Below are positions 1 through 7,639 of a DNA stretch of 64,000 bases, in pieces. This DNA is from a virus, in IMG/VR virus record IMGVR_UViG_3300044811_000031, positions 23,792 to 87,791 of that record, one strand, 5' to 3'. Position 1 is the first letter of the stretch. Each line of letters begins with the position of its first letter. A program made the translations under genes and the position numbers. The notes under the pieces were generated by a model. The model had not been told where the DNA came from and ran no database searches. It saw nothing but the letters and a program-made list of their open reading frames with translations.

Positions 1-1
1 C

Positions 2-625
2 CGCCGGGCGCCCGCTCCGGTCGCTGCCGCTGCCGAGACCGTGGATCTCCACGGCACCCGGGGCGACCCCGGGTACGGCTCCATGCACCCCGGCAATGCG
101 GGCAAGGGCAAGGAGCGCCTGGACTCCGGCGGCATGGTCGGCAGCCCCGACTACACCGCCAAGGAGCATCAGGACGCGCTGTCCGACTACACCATCGACA
201 CGCTGGACGTCGGCACCTACCTGCGCACCGGCGAGACCAACCCCGGCGCCGACACCGAGAAGCTGAAGCGGCAGATCGACGTCCTGAGCGACCTCATCGA
301 CGTCCAGGACCGGACCGGGGAGGACCAGACCCTCTACCGGGGCGCCAAATCCATGCCCGACCTGGTCGTGGGGGACGTCTTCCACGACCGGTCGTTCACG
401 AGTACGTCGACTGCGGAGCGCCAGGCCCAGAAGCACGTCAAGTCGTACAAAGGCCAGGGACAGCTCATCACGGTCCATCTCCCCGCCGGATCCAAGGGGC
501 TCAAGGTGGCTGAGGTGGAGCCCTGGGGCGACAGCGAGAAGGAGTTCATACTCCCGGCGGGCACCAGGTTCCGGGTGACCGGCCGGTCACCCGACGGGGG
601 TCTGCAAGTCGAGGTGATCGAATGA
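2..625 (+). CDS. ADP-ribosyltransferase-domain protein (5' end outside window)
   Basis: The frame is open to the left window edge, so the N-terminus is missing; GTG 41 is the first visible start but may be internal. The visible part resembles a VIP2/C3-type ADP-ribosyltransferase: an LYRG arginine about 100 residues after that GTG, an FTSTST strand about 120, and an EKE pair just before FILPAGTRF about 168, in the family's R / STS / ExE order. Phage versions lie in the head operon, often fused to portal or MuF-like domains, and are thought to be packaged and injected to modify host proteins. An ATGA overlap couples it to the capsid protease. The target is unknown. Confidence 0.7.
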   Translation, partial: RRAPAPVAAAAETVDLHGTRGDPGYGSMHPGNAGKGKERLDSGGMVGSPDYTAKEHQDALSDYTIDTLDVGTYLRTGETNPGADTEKLKRQIDVLSDLIDVQDRTGEDQTLYRGAKSMPDLVVGDVFHDRSFTSTSTAERQAQKHVKSYKGQGQLITVHLPAGSKGLKVAEVEPWGDSEKEFILPAGTRFRVTGRSPDGGLQVEVIE

Positions 626-2337
626 CCAGCGATGCCCAGCGGCGGATGTCCTGGCTTCCTGGGGATATCGTGCTGGAACCCGGCGCTCCCCGTAAGGAGA
701 GCCTGTCAGCCGACCAGCAGGGAGGGCCCGTGCCCTGGCACAAGGTCCAGAACCATTCTGAGTGCTCAGCGGACAAGCCCTGGGCCGTAGTGAAGGACTC
801 CGACGGATCCGTGGCCGGGTGCCACGCCTCCGAGGGCGATGCCGACAGTCAGCTGGCCGCTCTCTACGCCAACGAAGGGAAGGCGACCACCGTGGCCGAA
901 GAGCTTGGCGGGAAGCCGACAGAAGGTACCAAGAAGGACAAGCGGCTGAAGCCGAACAAGATGGCTGAGGAGCCGGTGGAGACCGAAGAGACCGAGCCCC
1001 TGACCCTGGGCCAGGTGGTCGAGCAGCAGCTCGCCGCGAAGGCCGCCGCCCTGGAGGCGCCCGCCATTCCCGAGGACGCCACCACCGCCCCCTGGAAGGG
1101 ACCGCTCGCCGTCGAGGGCAAGGTCACCGGGGACGGACGGGAGTTCGCCGCCGACGCCCTCACCTGGGCAGAGCCCCCGCTCCCGCTCCGCTGGAACAAG
1201 GAGGACTCCCACGGTGGAGACCCCCACACCGTGGCGGTCAACGTCGGCCGCATCGACAAGGTCTACCGCGAGAGCGGCCTGATCATGGGCGAGGGCGTGC
1301 TCAACCTGGCGGAGACCGACGGCCAGCGGGTGCACGACATGATCAAGGGCGGCTTCATCCGGGGCGTGTCCATCGACGCCGACTCGATCAGCGATGCGCA
1401 GATCGAGTACGTCATGCCCGAGGACACCCCCACCGGCGACGACGCCGATCTGTTCGACCTGCTGATGACCCAGCCCGAGAAGATCGTCTTCCACGGTGGG
1501 CGGATCAGGGCGGCGACCCTGTGCGACATCCCCGCCTTTGCCGAGGCGTACATCGCCCTCACCGACGACGAGGGTGCCATCGTCGCCGGAGGTGCCCCGA
1601 CCGACAAGGTCCAGGTCCACTCGGTCTACGCCCGCACGGTCGACGGCCTGGTCGCTGACGCCGGTGGTCCCCGCGACACCAACTGGCTCCCCCCGGCCGA
1701 GTGGTTCTCCGACCCCAAGCTGTCCGTCCCCACCGGCATCACCGTGGACGACCACGGCCGCATCTACGGCCACGCGGCCATGTGGGGGGCGTGCCACATC
1801 GGGCAGGCCGACGTGTGCATCCAGCCGCCGCACGAGGACCAGCACCCGTACTACATGACCGGCGAGGTCAAGACCCGCGAGGGTGACCGGGTCGCCGTCG
1901 GGCAGATCACCGTCGGCACGGGTCACGCGTCCCTCAGCCTGGGGGCGCAGCCCGCTGCCGAGCACTACGAGCACACCGGCCACGCCGTGGCGGACGTCGC
2001 TGTCGGCAACGATGCCCACGGCATCTGGGTCGCCGGGTCCATCCGGCCGGGGGCCGACCCGCTGCTCGTCCACGAGCTGCGCGCCAGCGGTCAGGTCTCC
2101 GGAGACTGGCGTCGCATCGGTGGCCAGATGCGGATGGTCGGGCTGCTCGCGGTCAACATCCCCGGCTTCCCCGTGCCCCGGGCCCGGGCCCTGGTCTCCA
2201 GCGGATCGCAGGTCGCCCTGGTGGCCGCCGGTCGGCCGACCGTCGCCCATGCCAAGTCGGAGAAGGAGATCATCCAGCAGGCGTTCCGCGTGATGATGGA
2301 CGGCATGGCTGGAATCGTTCATGAAGGGAGGGACTGA
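622..2337 (+). CDS. Capsid maturation protease (prohead protease-like)
   Basis: 571 residues, starting at an ATGA overlap with the gene before. A charged N-terminal third (about 1-150, rich in E/K/A) precedes a protease-like core starting at VEGKVTGDGREFA, with a conserved-looking histidine (EDSHGG) and a serine in the strand GFIRGVSIDAD; these are reminiscent of the His/Ser pair of HK97-type S78 prohead proteases. The C-terminal half (TGHASLSLGAQPA onward, ending in VPRARALV) is a second domain. Its position directly before the major capsid gene fits a protease that trims scaffold and capsid during head maturation. Catalytic residues are inferred, not proven. Confidence 0.7.
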   Translation: MTSDAQRRMSWLPGDIVLEPGAPRKESLSADQQGGPVPWHKVQNHSECSADKPWAVVKDSDGSVAGCHASEGDADSQLAALYANEGKATTVAEELGGKPTEGTKKDKRLKPNKMAEEPVETEETEPLTLGQVVEQQLAAKAAALEAPAIPEDATTAPWKGPLAVEGKVTGDGREFAADALTWAEPPLPLRWNKEDSHGGDPHTVAVNVGRIDKVYRESGLIMGEGVLNLAETDGQRVHDMIKGGFIRGVSIDADSISDAQIEYVMPEDTPTGDDADLFDLLMTQPEKIVFHGGRIRAATLCDIPAFAEAYIALTDDEGAIVAGGAPTDKVQVHSVYARTVDGLVADAGGPRDTNWLPPAEWFSDPKLSVPTGITVDDHGRIYGHAAMWGACHIGQADVCIQPPHEDQHPYYMTGEVKTREGDRVAVGQITVGTGHASLSLGAQPAAEHYEHTGHAVADVAVGNDAHGIWVAGSIRPGADPLLVHELRASGQVSGDWRRIGGQMRMVGLLAVNIPGFPVPRARALVSSGSQVALVAAGRPTVAHAKSEKEIIQQAFRVMMDGMAGIVHEGRD

Positions 2338-2338
2338 C

Positions 2339-2404
2339 ATGTGCGGCTGCAACCAACCGGCTCCCCCGCCCCCGCCCGCGCCTCCGGCGCCCGACCACAC
2401 CTGA
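2339..2404 (+). CDS. 21-residue proline-rich microprotein
   Basis: Encodes MCGCNQPAPPPPPAPPAPDHT. A strong ribosome site (GAAGGGAGGGA) sits just upstream and the ATG lies one base past the protease stop, so translation is plausible. It carries a CGC motif and a run of prolines and ends immediately before a perfect terminator hairpin. No family recognised. Small size and low complexity keep confidence moderate. Confidence 0.45.
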   Translation: MCGCNQPAPPPPPAPPAPDHT

Positions 2405-2407
2405 TCA

Positions 2408-2443
2408 CCAGGAGCCCCATCGTTCACCCGGTGGGGCTCCTGG
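2408..2443 (+). terminator. Intrinsic terminator after the protease gene
   Basis: Perfect 12-bp stem (CCAGGAGCCCCA / TGGGGCTCCTGG) with a 12-nt loop, followed by CTTTCC. It separates the protease transcript from the capsid gene, which then needs its own promoter or read-through. Confidence 0.75.
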
Positions 2444-2469
2444 CTTTCCATGGTCCGGATGGGCCTCAG

Positions 2470-2568
2470 CTTTATTTTCACTGGTCGAACTAAGTATATG
2501 ATCTTTGGCTCCTGGGGATTTTTGCGCTACCTTGACCCCGACCAACATCCATTACGCTCTCCGCGTCT
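2470..2568 (+). promoter_or_regulatory. AT-rich probable promoter/leader of the major capsid gene
   Basis: This stretch is far more AT-rich than its surroundings. It holds TATGAT at 2497-2502 with TTTTCA 16 bp upstream, and further down TTGACC (2532-2537) followed 15 bp later by TACGCT. It lies directly after a strong terminator and before the most highly expressed type of phage gene, so an independent capsid promoter is likely. The exact hexamers are uncertain. Confidence 0.45.
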
Positions 2569-2583
2569 ATGCCGGAGGTCCCC

Positions 2584-4389
2584 GTGCCCGAGCCGTTCGA
2601 GCCGTCCGCACTCTTCCCCGCCCCGGATGACCTCGTTCCGGTCTCCGACGTGGATCTGTCCAATCTGGAGACCGAGGGGATCGCGGAGTTCGACCGCGTC
2701 CACGCGATCACCGACTACACGCCGGAGATGGTGGCCTACGCCATGACTCTCCGCGAAGACCTCGACCGCATCAAGGCCGAGCTGAGCGCCCGTAAGGTCC
2801 GCGCGGACTCGACTGCCGCCGCAGCCAAGCTGCGTGCGCAGAAGACCATGACGGAACTCCAGGAGGCCGTGCACGGACCGGCGGAGGGAACTCCGGAGGG
2901 TGCGGCTCACGAGACTGAGATGACCGCCAAGCGTGAGGACGCCATCGCTGCCGCAGCGGCCAAGGGTGCTACCGCAGCCCTGGTCCAGGTACTGGCCGAC
3001 CGGCGCAACGGAGCGGCCCTCACCGAGTCCGGCGCCCGCGCCGTGGCCTCCCTGAGCACGACCGCCGCCACGACCCCCAAGCCGAAGGCCCCGACCGCCA
3101 AGCTGGCCATCACCGCCAGCGCCAACGGTTCGGACATCCCGAGCATGGAGGCCCTCGCCGCCGCGTTCATGGACAAGGCGACCAACATCCCCTCGACCTC
3201 GCTCGGACGCCAGGCCCCCCGTCACAAGGTCGCCAGCATCCGCAACGAGCACGCCCACACCGTGGACGACCGCCGCAACCCCATGCAGGTCCAGGAGATC
3301 TGGCGCGAGCTGGTCAACGGTGGCGGTGACACTGCCGAGGCTCTCGTCGCCGGTGGTGGCTGGTGTGCCCCGAACGAGATCATGTACGACTTCTTCAACA
3401 TCGCCGGTCAGCCGAGGACCATCGACCTCCCGACCATCGGCGTGACGCGCGGCGGCATCCAGTTCCCGACGTCGCCCGCCATCGGTGATGTGTTCTTCCA
3501 GGCCGGTGGCAGCAACCCGGCCTCCGGCTTCGGCGGCTTCGCGTTCCCGTTCAACAACGCGTCCGACCCGTGGCTGTGGTCCGAGACCGATGACATCCTC
3601 ACCGTCACCGGCTCCGTCAACAAGCCGACCCTCCGGATCCCGTGCTCGTCCTTCACCAGCCAGCGCCTTGAGGCCTACGGTCTCACCGTCACCGCTGGCA
3701 ACCTGACCGACAGCGCGTACCCCGAGCAGACGCAGAACTTCATCCGGCTGCTCCGTGCGGCCTACGCCCACGCGATCAACGCGCGGCTCATCGGCCTGAT
3801 GGTCACCGCCTCCGGCGGTGCCAACACCGTCGGTGCGGTCACCACTGACGCAGCCGTGCCCCGCGTCCCGAACGCGGTCGGCCTGGCAGCGACGGACTAC
3901 CGGACCCGCTTCGCCATGGACGAGAACGCGGTCCTTGAGGTCGTGCTCCCGTTCTGGCTCCTGGAGGTCATGCGTGCGGACCTCGGCTACAAGCCCGGCC
4001 TGAACAACCTGGCTCTCGCCGCCGCCACGGACGCCGAGATCATCGGCCTCTTCACGGCGAAGAACGTCCGCCCGCAGTTCGTCAGCGACTGGCAGGTGCG
4101 CGGAGCCAACCAGCTCGGCAACGCGACCGTCCAGCTCGTGTGGCCTGCCTCGGTCCAGTTCATGCTCTACGCGGCCGGGACCTTCGTCCACGGCCAGGGC
4201 ATGAGCCTCGACCTCGGTGTCGTCAGGGACTCGATCCTGAACGCGGAGAACGACTTCACCGCCGCATGGGCGGAGGAGACCCACCTGATCGCTCAGGTAG
4301 GCCACGCTTCCCGCCTGTACACCTGCGCCTTCCAGGTCAGCGGCCAGGTCGGCGGCGCAGTCGCCACGCCCAACGGCGCCCACGTCTGA
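2584..4389 (+). CDS. Major capsid protein with N-terminal scaffold-like domain (HK97 fold)
   Basis: GTG 2584 is preferred over ATG 2569 because GGAGG (2574-2578) lies 5 bases before it, whereas the ATG has no ribosome site; this gives 601 residues. Residues about 1-195 are charged and helical, then Ala/Lys-rich, like the HK97 delta (scaffold) domain that the protease removes. The remainder has capsid features: an N-arm, an E-loop-like segment (FGGFAFPFNNASDPW), a long spine helix (AYAHAINARLIGLMV) and a C-terminal P-domain/A-domain alternation ending in an AEETHLIAQVGHASRLY strand. A terminator follows. Forms the hexons of the head. Confidence 0.85.
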   Translation: MPEPFEPSALFPAPDDLVPVSDVDLSNLETEGIAEFDRVHAITDYTPEMVAYAMTLREDLDRIKAELSARKVRADSTAAAAKLRAQKTMTELQEAVHGPAEGTPEGAAHETEMTAKREDAIAAAAAKGATAALVQVLADRRNGAALTESGARAVASLSTTAATTPKPKAPTAKLAITASANGSDIPSMEALAAAFMDKATNIPSTSLGRQAPRHKVASIRNEHAHTVDDRRNPMQVQEIWRELVNGGGDTAEALVAGGGWCAPNEIMYDFFNIAGQPRTIDLPTIGVTRGGIQFPTSPAIGDVFFQAGGSNPASGFGGFAFPFNNASDPWLWSETDDILTVTGSVNKPTLRIPCSSFTSQRLEAYGLTVTAGNLTDSAYPEQTQNFIRLLRAAYAHAINARLIGLMVTASGGANTVGAVTTDAAVPRVPNAVGLAATDYRTRFAMDENAVLEVVLPFWLLEVMRADLGYKPGLNNLALAAATDAEIIGLFTAKNVRPQFVSDWQVRGANQLGNATVQLVWPASVQFMLYAAGTFVHGQGMSLDLGVVRDSILNAENDFTAAWAEETHLIAQVGHASRLYTCAFQVSGQVGGAVATPNGAHV

Positions 4390-4409
4390 TCCGCCCCCAC
4401 ATCCGCACA

Positions 4410-4438
4410 GGAGGGGCAGCTACCACCGCTGCCCCTCC
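4410..4438 (+). terminator. Terminator or attenuator after the major capsid gene
   Basis: GGAGGGGCAGC / GCTGCCCCTCC, a perfect 11-bp stem with a 7-nt loop, 20 bases after the capsid stop. There is no U-run, so it may act as a partial terminator or mRNA stabiliser that keeps capsid mRNA above the downstream genes. Confidence 0.6.
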
Positions 4439-4460
4439 CGGACAGGGAAGGTGGTGACCC

Positions 4461-5378
4461 ATGGCCGGACCGCGCATCGTTGTCGACGGACCGTCCTTCA
4501 CCGCGCTCCCGTACGGTCTGTGGGACGCGGTCCAGAAGCCGACGGCTCCCAACTCGCACTGGCAGAACGGCATCACCTGGGTCGACCGTTGCGGTGGCGG
4601 TGACACGCTGTACGAGGAGTGCATCGCGGTCACCGGCACCGGCGGCGCGCCCACGGGCCAGGCCGCCAAGGTGAGCAACATCACCCAGACCAACCGGGGC
4701 GCCACCAGCTTCGCGGTGTACGCCGAGTTCGACTGCTCCGCCGTTGGCCTGACCGATGCCGAGACCGTAGCGGCCGACGCTCTGGCCCGGGTCGAGCAGT
4801 ACCAGGTCGAGCGTGCGTTCTGGACCGGCATCGCCGGTAAGACGTCGTCCGGCGGGGTGCCGCAGACCACTGTGTTCCCCCACCTGGCGGCCGTCACCGC
4901 GATGACCGACCCCAACGACAGCCGCATCACCCTCCAGACCGCCGCCACTCAGATCGTCACCGGCGGTGGGGACATCGCCCACCAGCTCGGCAACCTGGAA
5001 GCCCAGCTCGCCGATTGCTACCACGGCCAGGGTGTGATCCACGTCGCTCCCGAGGTCGTGGCGACCATGGCCGCCTGGGACCTCGCCGAGGACGACGGCA
5101 ACGGCGCTCTGTACACCCCCCGGGGCAACAGGATCGTCGTCGGGGACGGCTACACCGGCGGCTCCCCGGTCGGCGGCGCGGCGGCCGACCAGACGAGCTG
5201 GATCTACGCCACCGGGGCTCTGTTCGGCTACCGCAGCGACATCTTCATCCCCGGCTCGACCATCGAGCAGTTCGACCGCGTCGAGAACACGTACCGTCTG
5301 ATCGCCGAGCGCACCTATGTGATCGGCTTCGAGTGCTGCCACCTCGCCACGCTCGTCAATCTGGGCGTCCCCACATAA
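4461..5378 (+). CDS. Probable second HK97-like capsid/structural protein
   Basis: 305 residues with ribosome site GGAAGGTGGTG upstream. The pattern follows a capsid fold: a spine-helix-like segment (DALARVEQYQVERAFWTGI, about 115-133), an A-domain-like strand/helix (GVIHVAPEVVATMAAWDLA), a beta-rich insertion (RGNRIVVGDGYTGG) and a C-terminal strand pair (NTYRLIAERTYVIGFECC). Shorter than the major capsid protein and without a scaffold domain. Some actinophages encode separate hexamer and pentamer capsid proteins; this could be the pentamer protein or another shell component. Inference from pattern only. Confidence 0.5.
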   Translation: MAGPRIVVDGPSFTALPYGLWDAVQKPTAPNSHWQNGITWVDRCGGGDTLYEECIAVTGTGGAPTGQAAKVSNITQTNRGATSFAVYAEFDCSAVGLTDAETVAADALARVEQYQVERAFWTGIAGKTSSGGVPQTTVFPHLAAVTAMTDPNDSRITLQTAATQIVTGGGDIAHQLGNLEAQLADCYHGQGVIHVAPEVVATMAAWDLAEDDGNGALYTPRGNRIVVGDGYTGGSPVGGAAADQTSWIYATGALFGYRSDIFIPGSTIEQFDRVENTYRLIAERTYVIGFECCHLATLVNLGVPT

Positions 5379-5389
5379 GGAGTTGAACC

Positions 5390-6094
5390 GTGGCCACTAC
5401 GTCTAACTGTGCAGCTCCGATCAAGGGGACGCACTACCGCATGGTCAAGGTCGACGTCTGCGGTAACCCGGTTACCGGCGCGTCGTCCGTGCAGGTCATC
5501 AGCAAGGCGTTCGTCCAGGTCGTCATGGACCCGCAGTACGAGGACGGTGTCGAGTTCTTCGAGCGCACCGCCGACGGCTCGGTCTGCGTCAACCAGAAGG
5601 ACGACCCGGTACTGAAGCGCTTCAACCTGACGATCGACTTCTGTGAGGTCAACGTCACCGGCGCGGCGTACATGATGAGCGCCCGAGAGCTGGCCGTCAC
5701 CAACACCGGCTACGGCTTCGCCGTGGCGGAGGGTGTGCCGAGCAACCGGTACAGCCTGGAGGTCTGGCAGCAGGTCGCCGGTTCCGGCGCCTGTGACGCC
5801 TCCGGTCTCCAGCGCTACATCTACCACGCCTGGCCGAACGTCGGCGCCACCAAGATCGGCGGGTACACGATCGAGAACGGCCGGTCCACTCTCCAGCTCA
5901 TGTCGGAGACCCGCGCCGGTAGCTCGACCGCTGTCACCGGCTGGCTCGACGGTCCCGGCACCGGCACCACCTGGCTCCCGGCCGGAGCGGCGAACGCCGT
6001 CGGTGGCGGCACCGGCGCGCTCGACCACTGGATGTGGAACATCACCACCACGCCTCCGCCCACCGCCGCCTGCTCCCCGGTGACCCTGACGTGA
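5390..6094 (+). CDS. Probable major tail (tube) protein
   Basis: 234 residues from GTG 5390 with AAGGAG 8 bases upstream. Beta-rich throughout, with segments typical of tail tube proteins: FNLTIDFCEVNVTGAAYMM, NRYSLEVWQQVAG, and a strand-turn-strand TIENGRSTLQLMSETRAGSSTAV followed by GWLDGPG. A Gly/Pro-rich tail closes the protein. The position before the connector genes is unusual for a tube gene, so another beta-rich virion protein is possible. The next gene starts inside its stop (GTGA). Confidence 0.45.
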   Translation: MATTSNCAAPIKGTHYRMVKVDVCGNPVTGASSVQVISKAFVQVVMDPQYEDGVEFFERTADGSVCVNQKDDPVLKRFNLTIDFCEVNVTGAAYMMSARELAVTNTGYGFAVAEGVPSNRYSLEVWQQVAGSGACDASGLQRYIYHAWPNVGATKIGGYTIENGRSTLQLMSETRAGSSTAVTGWLDGPGTGTTWLPAGAANAVGGGTGALDHWMWNITTTPPPTAACSPVTLT

Positions 6095-6396
6095 TCCCCG
6101 ACCTGGGCAGGGTGGCAGTCAAGTGGTTCTGCCCGTCGTGCACCGCATACGCGGTCACGTACGGGCAGGCCAACCGCTTCCACCTGTGCCCGGGCCTGGC
6201 GGGCATCACCGCTCCGATGCTCCCGGTCGGCTCTAAGGCTACGGTCGTAGCGCATGAGCGCGAGGACTACATCGGTAACGCCGACGTCCAGCTCGATGGC
6301 AACGGCCGCCCGATCATGAACGTTGAGACCGTCCGCGAGGACGGCACTGATCTGATCGTCTTCGCTCCAACAGTGCACATGCGAATCGAGGTGTGA
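6091..6396 (+). CDS. Small structural-operon protein with Cys motif
   Basis: 101 residues from GTG 6091, coupled to the previous gene by a GTGA overlap. The N-terminal part holds CPSC and a later HLC, a possible zinc knuckle (KWFCPSCTAYAVTYGQANRFHLCPG); the rest is predicted beta strand. No family recognised. Its place between two virion-protein genes suggests a virion or assembly role. Confidence 0.7.
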   Translation: MIPDLGRVAVKWFCPSCTAYAVTYGQANRFHLCPGLAGITAPMLPVGSKATVVAHEREDYIGNADVQLDGNGRPIMNVETVREDGTDLIVFAPTVHMRIEV

Positions 6397-6400
6397 CCCC

Positions 6401-6913
6401 GTGGCCTGGACCGAGAGCCGGATCTTCCAAGAGTGGCCGAAGTCGGTGTTCGGCCAGGGCCAGACTGCTGCCGTGCTCCCGGCCGCCTACGCGGGCCTGG
6501 GTGCCGACTCAGTCAAGTTCGCCCTGTTCGGGGGCAACACCCCGGACCGCACCGTGGCCATCACCGCCACCGGCTACAACGCTGCCGGATCCCAGTGGGT
6601 CGTCGCCAACGAGAAGACCGGTGGTGGCTCGTCCGCGTGGGTGACCGCCGGGCGCGTCCTGGCGTCCAAGACTTTCACCACCCCGTCCACCGGCGTGTTC
6701 ATGTTCGATGCGGCCGACCTCACCGACGCCGCCGCGTCCACCATGTCCGGTGTTGAGGGCGGCCTCGTCTTCGATGACACGATCACCGTCGGCACCGGCG
6801 GCATCGCCAAGCAGGGTGTCTGCTACAACTGGTTCGGCGGCTCCCAGTCGGTCACGGCCGGAACTTTTTCGGTCGTTTTCAACGCCAACGGCATCCTCCG
6901 CATAACGGTCTGA
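6401..6913 (+). CDS. Beta-rich virion protein, function unknown
   Basis: 170 residues from GTG 6401. The N-terminus (MAWTESRIFQEW) recalls the MAWT starts of the fibre-like paralogues further downstream. The body is alanine/glycine/threonine-rich beta sequence (VKFALFGGNTPDRTVAITATGY; GTFSVVFNANGILRITV), typical of small tail or decoration proteins. No catalytic motif seen. Followed by the inserted HNH gene. Confidence 0.65.
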   Translation: MAWTESRIFQEWPKSVFGQGQTAAVLPAAYAGLGADSVKFALFGGNTPDRTVAITATGYNAAGSQWVVANEKTGGGSSAWVTAGRVLASKTFTTPSTGVFMFDAADLTDAAASTMSGVEGGLVFDDTITVGTGGIAKQGVCYNWFGGSQSVTAGTFSVVFNANGILRITV

Positions 6914-6935
6914 CCTGGGGTTACGCCTCTTAACC

Positions 6936-6955
6936 GGGTACGGTAAACTGTACCC
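6936..6955 (+). promoter_or_regulatory. Hairpin abutting the HNH start codon
   Basis: GGGTACGG-TAAA-CTGTACCC forms an 8-bp stem (one G.T pair) that ends exactly at the ATG of the HNH gene, with no Shine-Dalgarno in between. It would be expected to hide or replace the ribosome site, or to serve as the inverted-repeat operator of the gene. The 13 bases TGACCTGGGGTTA just upstream recur at 40062-40074. Confidence 0.5.
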
Positions 6956-7609
6956 ATGAAGACGTGCGAGGGTTGTGGAGCAGGGCTGGTTTACAACGGG
7001 AGGGGTCGGCCTCCGAGCCGGTTCTGCTCCCGGAAGTGCAAGGACGCGGTCAAGCATCAGGAGAAGCGGGCGGCCAAGGTCGCCGAACTAGGTGAGAGGA
7101 AGTGTCCGGTCTGTGGAAACGTCATCCCGGACACTGTCACTCTCAAGGCGGTGTGCTGCTCCCGAGAATGCGGGATCGCTCACCAGAATCGGATCAGAGC
7201 CGAACGTAAGATCAAAAAGTTCGAGGCCCGGAACCCGCTCTGTGAGCGCTGCGGGCTGCCGATCCCGTCTGGCGTCGGCCGCACCAAGTTCTGCTCGTGG
7301 GAGTGCAAGCACGCCGCGATGGGTGCCCGGTACCGTGCCAGTCATCCCCGCCCGCAGCTCGTCTACAACTACGGAATCACCGAAGATCAGTATCAGGCGA
7401 TGCTCGAAGATCAGGGCAATGCGTGCGCGATCTGCGGGAGCCCCGAATGGCCTGCTGGATTGCACCCCGGCAGCCCTCACGTCGACCATGATCACGCGAC
7501 GGGCGCTGTCCGGGGGCTGCTCTGTGGACACTGCAATCAAGGACTCGGGATGTTCCGTGATGACCCCGTTCGCCTCCGTGCTGCTGCTGCGTACCTCGAC
7601 GGCCCGTAG
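6956..7609 (+). CDS. HNH homing endonuclease (endonuclease VII-like)
   Basis: 217 residues. Three N-terminal CxxC / FCSxxC zinc-knuckle repeats (CEGCG...FCSRKC, CPVCG...CCSREC, CERCG...FCSWEC) probably bind DNA. The C-terminal catalytic domain runs from NYGITEDQYQAMLEDQGNAC to HVDHDHATGAVRGLLCGHCN, the DHDHxTGxxRGLLCxxCN signature of the endonuclease VII/HNH superfamily. It interrupts the structural operon and has its own hairpin-shaped leader, as expected of a free-standing mobile gene. Confidence 0.9.
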   Translation: MKTCEGCGAGLVYNGRGRPPSRFCSRKCKDAVKHQEKRAAKVAELGERKCPVCGNVIPDTVTLKAVCCSRECGIAHQNRIRAERKIKKFEARNPLCERCGLPIPSGVGRTKFCSWECKHAAMGARYRASHPRPQLVYNYGITEDQYQAMLEDQGNACAICGSPEWPAGLHPGSPHVDHDHATGAVRGLLCGHCNQGLGMFRDDPVRLRAAAAYLDGP

Positions 7610-7639
7610 TATCACCGTCTGACCGGAGGGTGGTGAGCG

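Noticed and set aside
766-2481. 571-codon open frame on the - strand opposite the protease gene
   Set aside because: Composition is Gly/Val/Asp/Arg-rich shadow of a high-GC gene on the other strand; no ribosome site and no domain.
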